This document shows positions 43,769 to 51,609 of a stretch of 64,000 nucleotides of DNA, one piece after another. Source of the DNA: Levilactobacillus acidifarinae DSM 19394 = JCM 15949 (GTDB lineage Bacteria; Bacillota; Bacilli; Lactobacillales; Lactobacillaceae); contig NZ_AZDV01000005.1 of the NCBI RefSeq assembly GCF_001434835.1, positions 391,178 to 455,177 on the forward strand, written 5' to 3'. Within the stretch, counting starts at the first letter, position 1. Each line of letters begins with the position of its first letter. The position numbers and the translations under genes were made by a program. The notes under the pieces are model-generated. The model was not told the origin of the DNA. It searched no databases and worked only from the letters and a program-made list of their open reading frames with translations.

Positions 43769-44524
43769 ATGCAACATTATTTTCAATTTTTGGCCCACCA
43801 ATTAAAGGGTTGGCCCCAACAGAACTATTACTTATTCTTCTTTAGCCTGGGTTGCCAGGTCATGACGCTAGTCGGGCAGGCCATCACGCCGCTGACCATC
43901 TTGACCTTTATCGGGACCACGCTAGGCGTCTTGTGTGTCTTGGCCATTAACGCGGCCAAGTCCGTTAACGGCGTCCTGGGGGTCCTGTCGGCAATTTGTT
44001 TTATCATTACCGGCTACGCAGCGAAAAACTATCTCAGTATCTTTGAACAACTGGCCTACGTGGCGACGTTAGATATCCCCGTCTTGATCAGTGCCAATTG
44101 GAACGTCAATATGGCCGCTAAGATTCGCCGGTTTACCGGGCGGAGTTGGGTGATTGCCCTGACCGCCACGCTGGTGATCTATTTGATTTCCGGTTGGGGC
44201 ATCGGGGCCTTTACCGATGATCCGCGGCCGTGGGTCGATGCCATCAGTTTTGCCATCAGCCTGACCGCCGGCGTCATCTGCTTCTTGCGGTTTAACAACC
44301 AGTACGTCTGGTGGATTGCCTCGGGCCTCGCGCAAATGGTCCTGTGGTTTATCTCCTTCCGGCAAGGTTCGGCCACCCTGGCCATGTTCATCAACAGTTC
44401 CATCTACTTGATCAACGACGTCTTGGCCTTCACGGTCTCACCGTGGTACAACGAAAAGGAACGTCACCGCGTCATGGCGCAAGAAGCGGCCTACGCGGGG
44501 CAGCTTACCCAAGAAACCAATTAA
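43769..44524 (+). CDS. pnuC: PnuC-family nicotinamide riboside transporter
   Basis: A 251-residue, seven-span membrane protein of the PnuC (SWEET-like fold) family, which takes up nicotinamide riboside for NAD synthesis. Family marks are LCVLAINAAKSVNGVLGVLSAICF, the YLSIFEQLAYV segment and the late NQYVWWIASGL with aromatic residues lining the substrate site. Phosphorylation of the riboside by a kinase elsewhere would trap it. GAGGGAG precedes the ATG. Monocistronic with its own palindromic operator and terminator. Confidence 0.85.
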   Translation: MQHYFQFLAHQLKGWPQQNYYLFFFSLGCQVMTLVGQAITPLTILTFIGTTLGVLCVLAINAAKSVNGVLGVLSAICFIITGYAAKNYLSIFEQLAYVATLDIPVLISANWNVNMAAKIRRFTGRSWVIALTATLVIYLISGWGIGAFTDDPRPWVDAISFAISLTAGVICFLRFNNQYVWWIASGLAQMVLWFISFRQGSATLAMFINSSIYLINDVLAFTVSPWYNEKERHRVMAQEAAYAGQLTQETN

Positions 44525-44533
44525 ATTTTGGCG

Positions 44534-44570
44534 AAAGTGGTGCGGTTTTAGTGACCGGCACCACTTTTTT
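44534..44570 (+). terminator. Terminator after pnuC
   Basis: AAAGTGGTGC/GCACCACTTT stem with T run. Confidence 0.85.
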
Positions 44571-44625
44571 GATGCGCGCGTGGTACACTAAAAACATTAT
44601 GATGGAAAAAAAGGGGGACGCGGGC

Positions 44626-45543
44626 ATGATTGTCGAACGTCAATTGGGGACCGATGACCAGGAGCTGGTCTGGGTCGAATCACTAGTGGAAGCGGATAAC
44701 GATCGGCAAAAGCTGCAACAATCTTACGGGCTAACCGAAGAGATTTTGACCTACGTGACCGATGAAAACGAACGGTCCCACTATGACCGAGACGAGTACT
44801 TAAACACCCAATTGTTCGTCTTACACGTGCCCGTGGTGATCGATGAGGTCGCCCAGCGGTCGATTACCCGACCGATTACGTTGTTGCTGAAGGGCAACCG
44901 GGTCTTTACGTTTACCACTAAGCGGACGCAGTGGGTCAACGAATTATTGGAGGATAAGCTGAAACGCGAGACCATCACGGATACCAACCAGTTCGTGTTG
45001 ATCAGTTTCTTCATTCTGTTTGATCAGTTCATCGGTCCGATTCGCCGGATCAACGCGGAGCAGAACCGCTTGGACCGCCAACTGAACCAGTCCCCCGACA
45101 ATAAGGACCTGATTGCGTTGTCCAACCTGCAACAGAGCCTGGCGTATTTCGTCAGCGCCACGCGGAACAACACCATGATGGTGATCAACCTGGACAACAC
45201 GCCGTTTGGCAAACAGCTCTCGGATAAGAACCGCGAGCTCCTGATGGATGCCGTGATCGAAGCCCGGCAGACCTCCGAAATGACGGCCACCGAGGCCGAC
45301 GTCGTGGACCGCATCTCGAGTACCTTTAACAACGTCTTGAACAATAACCTGAACGACACCATGAAGTTCTTAACCATTTGGTCGTTGGTGCTGACGATCC
45401 CCACAATTGTGACCGGCTTTTACGGCATGAACGTCAAGTTGCCGATTGCCAACAGTCCCATTTCGTGGATCTTTACGATTGCGATTACTGTGGGGTTCAT
45501 GGTGGGAATTGCCCAGTATCTGCGCCACCGGCACTTCTGGTAA
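44626..45543 (+). CDS. corA: CorA family divalent cation transporter
   Basis: A 305-residue pentameric Mg2+ (Co2+) channel. A long soluble N-terminal domain rich in helices is followed by two C-terminal membrane spans, with the signature YGMN between them (TGFYGMNVKLPIANS). I chose ATG 44626 because AAGGGGG lies 8-9 bases upstream. The open frame extends far upstream across the pnuC end and terminator, which cannot be coding. Repeat copy 2 begins 20 bases after the stop. Confidence 0.9.
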   Translation: MIVERQLGTDDQELVWVESLVEADNDRQKLQQSYGLTEEILTYVTDENERSHYDRDEYLNTQLFVLHVPVVIDEVAQRSITRPITLLLKGNRVFTFTTKRTQWVNELLEDKLKRETITDTNQFVLISFFILFDQFIGPIRRINAEQNRLDRQLNQSPDNKDLIALSNLQQSLAYFVSATRNNTMMVINLDNTPFGKQLSDKNRELLMDAVIEARQTSEMTATEADVVDRISSTFNNVLNNNLNDTMKFLTIWSLVLTIPTIVTGFYGMNVKLPIANSPISWIFTIAITVGFMVGIAQYLRHRHFW

Positions 45544-45562
45544 AACGGATGGTCCATCTAAA

Positions 45563-45840
45563 GCTTGTCTTAAAAGACTAATCTGGAGGATTCAGCGCTT
45601 CCAGGCCAGTCAGAAATGGGCTGGAACGGAGTGGGCACGGCTTCAAGCCCCCAGAGCAGGTCTTGAAGACCGACCTTTGTCTAGGCCGGCAAAGAACGTC
45701 GGCCTAGACAAATCTCACTCCTGAGCTCATTTCTGACTGGCCCTCCAGCTTATACGAAACTACAACAATCAAACTAAATTCTTTTCAACTAAGAGGTAAT
45801 AAATGGTTATTTAAATTAGTGTTTGGGTTTTAAGGCAGGC
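45563..45840 (+). repeat. Structured intergenic repeat, copy 2 (best preserved)
   Basis: 278 bases. Ends GCTTGTCTTAAAA and TTTTAAGGCAGGC are inverted repeats with 2 mismatches in 13. The outer stem GGCCAGTCAGAAATGGGCT (45604-45622) pairs with 45724-45742. An inner stem GGAGTG (45628)/CACTCC (45716) encloses hairpins GGCTTCAAGCC, GGTCTTGAAGACC and TTTGTCTAGGCCG (45676)/CGGCCTAGACAAA (45700). The family also occurs at 26823 and 51141. An open frame across it is not conserved between copies. Confidence 0.88.
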
Positions 45841-45854
45841 CCTAATTTCTTTAG

Positions 45855-45886
45855 AATTGCTGGTACAACTACCAGCAATTTTTTTA
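45855..45886 (+). terminator. Terminator upstream of MarR/efflux operon
   Basis: AATTGCTGGT/ACCAGCAATT perfect stem with a 6-base loop and a T run. It ends the corA-repeat transcript, so the repeat would be part of the corA 3' untranslated region. Confidence 0.85.
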
Positions 45887-45908
45887 TGGAATCTTTGGGT
45901 AATTCCCG

Positions 45909-45953
45909 TTGTATTTTCAGTAAATTGGCCTATAATTGTTAGTCGACTAACAA
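45909..45953 (+). promoter_or_regulatory. Promoter and palindromic operator of the MarR-EmrB operon
   Basis: TTGTAT, 16 bases, TATAAT (45931-45936), immediately followed by the perfect 18-base palindrome TTGTTAG-TCGA-CTAACAA (45936-45953). This is a typical autorepressor site for MarR proteins that control drug pumps. Confidence 0.75.
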
Positions 45954-45971
45954 AATAAGGAGATGGGCAGC

Positions 45972-46385
45972 ATGGACCCTCGATTGGGTGGCCTCTTGCG
46001 GGATGCGACGAATCAGATGACGCAAGAGCTCAATAATTTCGCCCGCCCGTACGGGTTGACCGGCATGCAAATGTCGGTGATCGATTACCTGGCGCGGCGG
46101 GGGGCGACCACGACTTATCAGGTCGACGTCGAACACGAATTTGAAATTCAGCGCTCGACGGCGTCCTTATTGGTCCGGCGGATGGTTGACCGGGAGCTGG
46201 TGACGCGGGTGGTCGCAGCCAGCGATAGTCGTAAACGGCAACTGCAACTCACAACAAAGGGGCGAAAATTGGTACCCGTGATTACGGCGCACTTAGACCA
46301 GCAGGACCAAAAGATGGTCGCCGGGTTATCCCCGGAAGTGGCCGCCGGTTTTCGCCAAGCACTCCAAAAGATTAAGCAGTGGTAA
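45972..46385 (+). CDS. MarR family repressor of drug efflux
   Basis: A 137-residue MarR protein. Helix-turn-helix is in TYQVDVEHEFEIQRSTASLLVRRMVDRELVTR and the wing DSRKRQLQLTTKG is typical. It probably binds the palindrome overlapping its own -10 box and releases it when a toxic ligand binds. ATG 45972 has AAGGAG at 10 bases; the ATG at 45963 is too close. The MFS pump starts 19 bases downstream, forming the classic repressor-pump operon. Confidence 0.88.
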   Translation: MDPRLGGLLRDATNQMTQELNNFARPYGLTGMQMSVIDYLARRGATTTYQVDVEHEFEIQRSTASLLVRRMVDRELVTRVVAASDSRKRQLQLTTKGRKLVPVITAHLDQQDQKMVAGLSPEVAAGFRQALQKIKQW

Positions 46386-46404
46386 TTCAGAAAGGACGTC
46401 TTTC

Positions 46405-47820
46405 ATGGCAACATCGCAAGTAAAATCTGATCATATCGAGCCCCGCGTCATCGGGGCGGTTTTGGCAACCGGCCTGATGTCGTTAAGCGGGGTCATCGTG
46501 GAAACGGCAATGAACATTACGTTTCCGACCTTAATGGCCCAATTTCACATCACCACCGGCACGGTCCAGTGGATGACCACCCTCTACTTATTAATCGTGG
46601 CCTGCATCGTACCAATTTCTTCCTATCTCAAACGCCGGTTTCCCATGAAGCGGCTCTTCATCACGGCCAACCTACTCTTTATTACCGGTATCGTCATTGA
46701 CGGGGTAGCGCCGACCTTCCCCATCTTATTAGCCGGTCGGGCGATTCAAGGGTTTGGGACCGGGATCGCGTTGCCCTTGATGTTTAACATCATCTTAGAA
46801 CAGGTCCCGTTGAGCCGCATCGGTCTCATGACCGGGATCGGCACGCTGGTCACCGCCATTGGTCCGGCAATTGGGCCGACCTACGGGGGAATTCTGGTGA
46901 CCGCGCTGAACTGGCGCTATATCTTCTGGATTCTAGTCCCGTTTTTGGTGGCGTCGTTTTTCGTGGGGATTAAAACCATTCGCCAAGTGACGCCGACCGC
47001 CCCGGAAACCTTTGATTGGCCCAGCATGGTGGGCATCATCGTGACCTTTGGCGGTCTGATCTACGGGTTTAGCGCCGTTGGCCAGCACGCCTGGTTCAGT
47101 CTTTCCGTGACGGGCTCGCTGGTCTTGGGGCTGGTGGGGCTGATCTACTTCAGTCACCGCTCGCTGCACCTAGAGACGCCATTGATTCACCTGCAATCCC
47201 TACAAAACAAGGCCTTTAGCGGTCACCTTTTAGCGTTTTTCCTGATTCAAATTGCGTCGTTAGGTCTGTCGTTCATCCTGCCGAACTACCTGCAATTGGT
47301 CGACCAGCGCACGGCCTTTCTGGCGGGCTTGATCGTGCTACCGGGAGCCGTGGTGGGCGCCTGTTTTGCCCCGGTTGGGGGTCAGATTCTGGATCACTTC
47401 GGGGCTAAACGCCCGATTCTCTTGGGGCTAGGGTTAGCGGTACTGGCGTTACTCAGCATGACGCTGTTGGCCCGTCACCTGAGTGCCTGGATGATTCTCA
47501 GCCTGTACGTCGTCTACATGGTGGGGATCGGTCTGGGCTTTGGCAACATGATGACCAGTGGTCTCAAACACCTGTCAGCGGACCTCAAGGCCGACGGCAA
47601 CGCCTTGATGAACTCGCTGCAACAGTTTTCCGGGGCCGTGGGGACGGCGCTAGTCTCGGCCATTATTGCGGCCAGCCAGGCCGTTGCTGGGTCGACCACA
47701 GCCATCAAGACGGCCAGCGGGTCCCAAGTGGCCCTCTTGGTACTGGTGGTGACCAGCGCGGTTGCCTGGGTTACCATGCTGTGGGCGTTACCCCAGCACG
47801 GGAACTTTACGAAAAAATAA
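46405..47820 (+). CDS. DHA2-type MFS drug efflux transporter (EmrB/QacA-like)
   Basis: A 471-residue proton-driven exporter with about 14 membrane spans. The family features are TTGTVQWMTTLYLLIVACIVPISSYLKRRFPMKRLF (motif D and loop), the antiporter motif GPAIGPTYGGILV and GRAIQGFGTGIALPLMFNIIL. Multidrug or toxin efflux is expected; LmrB-type proteins of lactic bacteria are close in design. It is controlled by the adjacent MarR repressor. No clear terminator is seen directly after it. Confidence 0.9.
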   Translation: MATSQVKSDHIEPRVIGAVLATGLMSLSGVIVETAMNITFPTLMAQFHITTGTVQWMTTLYLLIVACIVPISSYLKRRFPMKRLFITANLLFITGIVIDGVAPTFPILLAGRAIQGFGTGIALPLMFNIILEQVPLSRIGLMTGIGTLVTAIGPAIGPTYGGILVTALNWRYIFWILVPFLVASFFVGIKTIRQVTPTAPETFDWPSMVGIIVTFGGLIYGFSAVGQHAWFSLSVTGSLVLGLVGLIYFSHRSLHLETPLIHLQSLQNKAFSGHLLAFFLIQIASLGLSFILPNYLQLVDQRTAFLAGLIVLPGAVVGACFAPVGGQILDHFGAKRPILLGLGLAVLALLSMTLLARHLSAWMILSLYVVYMVGIGLGFGNMMTSGLKHLSADLKADGNALMNSLQQFSGAVGTALVSAIIAASQAVAGSTTAIKTASGSQVALLVLVVTSAVAWVTMLWALPQHGNFTKK

Positions 47821-48017
47821 TCTGGTCATTTAGGTTAAATTTGGTAATGGTTTTCATTGTTGATGAAACGATAAAGAAACCCGTTACAGCCCGGTGGGTT
47901 AGTACTGCCGGTGTCTTAACCATAGGAGGGCCGGTGGTGTTCAGGAAAGGCTTTCACGTGCTAAACTTACACTCAATTTAGAGGGACTAACTTCCCCCAT
48001 AAATCGAGGTGATCACG

Positions 48018-48440
48018 ATGAAATTTGATTGGCGGTATGCATTTCACGCTTTCTGGCTCTATTTGACCTTCATGATCCTGTTTAGCACAGCCTACTACTT
48101 CAACCAGGGGCATTCCTTACGAATGGCCTTGGGGACCATCGTGGCCCTCTTGGTTGTGGACGGTTTGTTCACGCGGAACTACCCGTACTTCAACCGAGTT
48201 AACCGCCAGGGGGCACTGGCATTGATTGACATCGCCTTTTTTGCCCTATTAGGGTTATTGGCGATGAACTTTAATCCGGATTGGCCGCAAGCCATCTGGA
48301 ACGCCATGAGTTTCTTTCTGGCCGGCATGGGCGGCACCGTTGACGGGTGCATGGCTCATCACACCAGGATCTTACCTTACCAGACCCGCCGCGACTTGAT
48401 TCGCAAGGCGGAGATCCAAGGTAAGCCCATCGAACGGTAG
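48018..48440 (+). CDS. four-span membrane protein of unknown function
   Basis: A 140-residue hydrophobic protein with four predicted helices and a basic C-terminus (YQTRRDLIRKAEIQGKPIER). I do not recognise the family. GAGGTG precedes ATG 48018 by 6 bases; a GTG at 48009 lies within that site and is unlikely. The preceding 200 bases hold no other gene. It converges on the AraC gene through a shared terminator. Confidence 0.7.
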   Translation: MKFDWRYAFHAFWLYLTFMILFSTAYYFNQGHSLRMALGTIVALLVVDGLFTRNYPYFNRVNRQGALALIDIAFFALLGLLAMNFNPDWPQAIWNAMSFFLAGMGGTVDGCMAHHTRILPYQTRRDLIRKAEIQGKPIER

Positions 48441-48472
48441 AGGACCGAATGTGGCCTGTCTGACATGTCTTA

Positions 48473-48504
48473 AAAAGCGGCAACCCTTAGTGGTTGCCGC
48501 TTTT
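48473..48504. terminator. Bidirectional terminator
   Basis: AAAAGCGGCAACC/GGTTGCCGCTTTT perfect 13-base stem between convergent genes. Confidence 0.9.
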
Positions 48505-49380
48505 ATTGACTGGTTGTAAATAGTCGGCCGTGGCCGGGTCACGGTGCGTGGTTCGGCGAAAGGTGCTGGGCGTCATCCCGGCCCACTGCTTAAACTGCTT
48601 ACTGAAGCTGGCCTGACTACTAAAATGAGTTTGTTGGGCGACGTCCGCAATCGAGTTTTCCCCAATTTCTAGCAGGCCCTTGGCTTGGCTAAACCGTCGC
48701 TCACTGGCGTAGGTCTTGGGGGTGACACCGTATACGCGTTTAAAGATGCGGTGGCCGTAGGTGGAACTGATGTTGAGCAGAGCGCAGACCTGCAGAAAAG
48801 TCGGGGGCTGCGGCCCGGTCTCGTCGGTCAACCGGCTGGCCAGCTTTTGGGCCAAGACCACGTCACGTTCGGGGTATTCGTGTTGACCGGTCAGGACCGA
48901 CTTATTGTGGGCGAGAGCGACCATGAAGTGCAGAAAGGCGATTTCCGTGCGGAGTTTTCGTTCGGTGGTCGCGAGGTGACCAGCATCTAGGGCCACGACG
49001 TCTTGGGCGAAGCGTTGCGCCGCTTGGGCTACGGCGGTGTCCTTGGGCAACACGGTGTTACCTAAGTTTTGAATGATCCGGGTCTTTAGGGCTAAGTCAC
49101 CCACGTTAAAATGCACACAGAAGAATTGCAGTTGCGCGCCGTAAAAGTTAAAACTCTCGTGCCAGGTTTCCGGCGTGATGATGATGGCGTCCCCGGGCAG
49201 CAGGACTCGTTTGCGCGGCCCCATGAACTGGGTGACCTGGCCCTGCATCACGGCAATCAGCTCGAATAACTGATGCTTTTCGCGCGGGTAGTGCCAGCTG
49301 GGAAATTGGTTGCGTTGGAGGTGACCCCCGTGGAGGTAGATGTTGGATTCGATGGTTTGAAAGAGCGGTTGTTGGGCCAT
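48487..49380 (-). CDS. AraC family regulator with cupin sensor domain
   Basis: A 297-residue activator-type regulator. The N-terminal cupin-like ligand domain reads HYPREKHQLFELIAVMQGQVTQFMGPRKRVLLPGDAIIITPETWHES; the C-terminal double helix-turn-helix ends in the family pattern VAQQTHFSSQASFSKQFKQWAGMTPSTFRR. AAAGGAAG precedes the ATG. It is divergent from the GH30 gene, across 217 bases with a perfect cre site, so it probably senses a sugar or glycoside released by GH30 and activates that promoter. Confidence 0.88.
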   Translation of the reverse strand: MAQQPLFQTIESNIYLHGGHLQRNQFPSWHYPREKHQLFELIAVMQGQVTQFMGPRKRVLLPGDAIIITPETWHESFNFYGAQLQFFCVHFNVGDLALKTRIIQNLGNTVLPKDTAVAQAAQRFAQDVVALDAGHLATTERKLRTEIAFLHFMVALAHNKSVLTGQHEYPERDVVLAQKLASRLTDETGPQPPTFLQVCALLNISSTYGHRIFKRVYGVTPKTYASERRFSQAKGLLEIGENSIADVAQQTHFSSQASFSKQFKQWAGMTPSTFRRTTHRDPATADYLQPVNKSGNH

Positions 49381-49474
49381 TGCACGACACTTCCTTTGTC
49401 TTCAGCCTAGCAGGTCGTTTCGGCCAATACAATAAGAAGTTTCCATTTGGACAAATTCAGGGTAGCGATGGCTA

Positions 49475-49503
49475 TGGACGATGACTGTGAAAACGATTAC
49501 AAT
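49475..49503 (+). promoter_or_regulatory. GH30 promoter with perfect cre site
   Basis: TGGACG, a 17-base spacer and TACAAT. TGAAAACGATTACA (49488-49501) matches TGWAANCGNTNWCA at every position and overlaps the -10, which predicts strong CcpA repression. The weak -35 agrees with a need for an activator such as the divergent AraC protein. Confidence 0.75.
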
Positions 49504-49597
49504 TAAAGCTGTAAATCAATGAAAACGCACAGTTGGCCGGCTGTTAAGACTAAAGGATTCCTTTCGGCCGGATGGAATCCAATGGAGGAATATGGGT

Positions 49598-51130
49598 ATG
49601 CAAAAGTTTAAAAATGAATTTTGGACGGCAACCGCGGGTGATTTGACCCAACGTCGTGATCACGTGGCCACGCCAACTTATCAGGACGCTGCGGCGGACG
49701 CCAAAAAGATCATTATCGATCCCACCGACAAGCACCAGGATTGGTTAGGGGCCGGGGCGGCCATCACCGATTCGGCGGCCTACTTGATCTGGGACGTCAT
49801 GGACGCGCAACAACGCGACACGTTACTCCACGAACTCTTCGATCCCGAACAAGGGGGCTTTTCCAGCGTCCGGGTACCGTTAGGCTCGTGTGACTTCCAG
49901 AGCCAAGACTTTTACACCTACGACGACGTTCCTGCCGGGGAACACGACGCCAACCTGGAAAAGTTTTCGATTGGCGAGGGTCAACCGGGGGCCAAGGACG
50001 CCACTAAGGACTTGAAGCACATTGTGCCGGTCTTACAAGAGATCTTAAAGATCAACCCAGCCGTGAAGGTGATTGCGTCGCCGTGGTCCGCACCCGCTTG
50101 GATGAAGGACACCCAGCACCTGACGCACGGGGGCCGGTTACGTTTCGGTCAATTCACCGGTAACGGGTTTACCGAAGAAAACCGTTTCGAATACATCTAC
50201 GCCCAATACTTTATTCGCTACATCGACGCTTACCGCAAGTTGGGCATTCCGATTTACGGCTTGACGATCCAAAACGAACCGTCCAACGCCGCCCACTGGC
50301 CAGCCATGATCTGGACGGTGCCCGAACTGGCGAAGTTTGGCTACGACTACTTACGGCCAGCCTTGAACCGGGCTTACCCGGACACGAAACTCTACTTATT
50401 AGATGACAGTTTCCACGCCATCACCAAGCCGATTACCGACGAAGTGACGCCAGCCCAAGCGGCCGCCTTTGATGGCATCGCCGTGCACACTTACTCTGGG
50501 CCGTACGACAACTTCTACAAGGCCAGTCGCGCCTTTCCAAACTGGCAGGTCGTGATGACCGAACGGCGCTGCATGATGACCGATCCCGTCAAGGAAGCCG
50601 CCAACATCATGTTTGGCGTCATCGGTAACTGGCTGGTCCACAACGGGCTGAACATGATTACCCTGTGGAATCTGGCCTTAGACGAACGGGGCTTGCCAAA
50701 CGCCGCCGATTCGACCGGGCGTGAAGGGGTCGTGACCATCGATCACACCACCGGGAAAGTGCAACGGAACTTGGAATACTTCATGTTGCGCAATTTCGGT
50801 CAAGACGTACCGGTCGGCTCTAAGGTGATTGGTTCGACCAACTACACCAAGGACGGGTACTCCGGTAGCTTGGGTTCCGTGGCCTTCTTGAGCCCGACCG
50901 GTGACATCACGGCGCACCTGTACAACCCGACCGACCAACCCTTGACGGCGGCGGTCACGGTCAACGGGGACGGCGCTAACTGGCAAAACGTCACGGTCCC
51001 GGCTTACGGGACGGTCACGCTGCACAAATCCAACGGCGAGTTGAACGACGCGGGTATTCCGGCGGACGATGAATTCAAGTTGAACCCGTCACCATTCAAC
51101 GCTTCCGACAAGGCACCGGACGAATACTAG
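49598..51130 (+). CDS. GH30 family glycosidase (glucosylceramidase-like)
   Basis: A 510-residue retaining beta-glycosidase of family GH30: a TIM barrel with a small beta sandwich at the C-terminus (about residues 420-490). Acid/base Glu is in TIQNEPSN (about 227) and the nucleophile Glu in VMTERRC (about 322). There is no signal peptide, so it acts inside the cell on an imported beta-glucoside or xyloside; ceramide is an unlikely substrate. GGAGG gives ATG 49598 ideal spacing; ATG 49592 is too close. Repeat copy 3 follows within about 10 bases. Confidence 0.88.
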   Translation: MQKFKNEFWTATAGDLTQRRDHVATPTYQDAAADAKKIIIDPTDKHQDWLGAGAAITDSAAYLIWDVMDAQQRDTLLHELFDPEQGGFSSVRVPLGSCDFQSQDFYTYDDVPAGEHDANLEKFSIGEGQPGAKDATKDLKHIVPVLQEILKINPAVKVIASPWSAPAWMKDTQHLTHGGRLRFGQFTGNGFTEENRFEYIYAQYFIRYIDAYRKLGIPIYGLTIQNEPSNAAHWPAMIWTVPELAKFGYDYLRPALNRAYPDTKLYLLDDSFHAITKPITDEVTPAQAAAFDGIAVHTYSGPYDNFYKASRAFPNWQVVMTERRCMMTDPVKEAANIMFGVIGNWLVHNGLNMITLWNLALDERGLPNAADSTGREGVVTIDHTTGKVQRNLEYFMLRNFGQDVPVGSKVIGSTNYTKDGYSGSLGSVAFLSPTGDITAHLYNPTDQPLTAAVTVNGDGANWQNVTVPAYGTVTLHKSNGELNDAGIPADDEFKLNPSPFNASDKAPDEY

Positions 51131-51140
51131 CCATTCATTG

Positions 51141-51320
51141 GGAGGGAGAAATTCGCTTCCGGACCAGTCAGAAACGGGCTGGAACGGGGTGGGCACGGCT
51201 TCAAGCCCGTGAATCAGGTCTTGAAGATCGGCCTGTGTCTGAGGTTCGAGCCGGCTAGAAACGCCGACTAAGACAAATTTCACCCCTGAGCCCATTTTTG
51301 ACTGGCCCTCCAGCTTACAC
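51141..51320 (+). repeat. Structured intergenic repeat, copy 3 (diverged, truncated)
   Basis: Matches the central part of copies 1 and 2. It includes GGACCAGTCAGAAACGGGCT pairing with GAGCCCATTTTTGACTGG, inner stem GGGGTG (51186)/CACCCC (51281), GGCTTCAAGCC, and CGGC (51252)/GCCG (51263). The right-hand 100-base flank and the terminal inverted repeats of the other copies are not recognisable. The inner stem differs from copy 2 by a paired A-T to G-C change. Confidence 0.75.
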
Positions 51321-51609
51321 TAGCGTGAGTCTTTACTTAGGCGAGAACCCTTCAATGAACGAGACGAGTTGGTTTGGCACTATTTATCGGTGTATTTGAT
51401 TAAAATTAAACATTTAAAACGGGTTTTCAGTTATTTCTGGGCTGGAGACTCGTTTTTGTATGGCGACGATAGCGTTGGTGAGAAATCCATCACCCGTTAA
51501 GTTAAGCAGCGGCATGATTGACCGACCGTTCAAACCGGGTAAGTCTAGGTCCCTCAGGCGACCTTGATGGTGCAGACTGACTACACTGCTCAGTGAAGGG
51601 AGTCTTAGA

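Noticed and set aside
44311-44625. N-terminal extension of CorA
   Set aside because: It runs antisense-like through the end of pnuC and across a strong terminator; the ATG at 44626 has a good ribosome binding site and gives a normal CorA length.
45378-45724. Open frames through repeat copy 2
   Set aside because: They overlap corA and the structured repeat. The frame is not preserved in copies 1 and 3, which differ by insertions and deletions while keeping base pairing.
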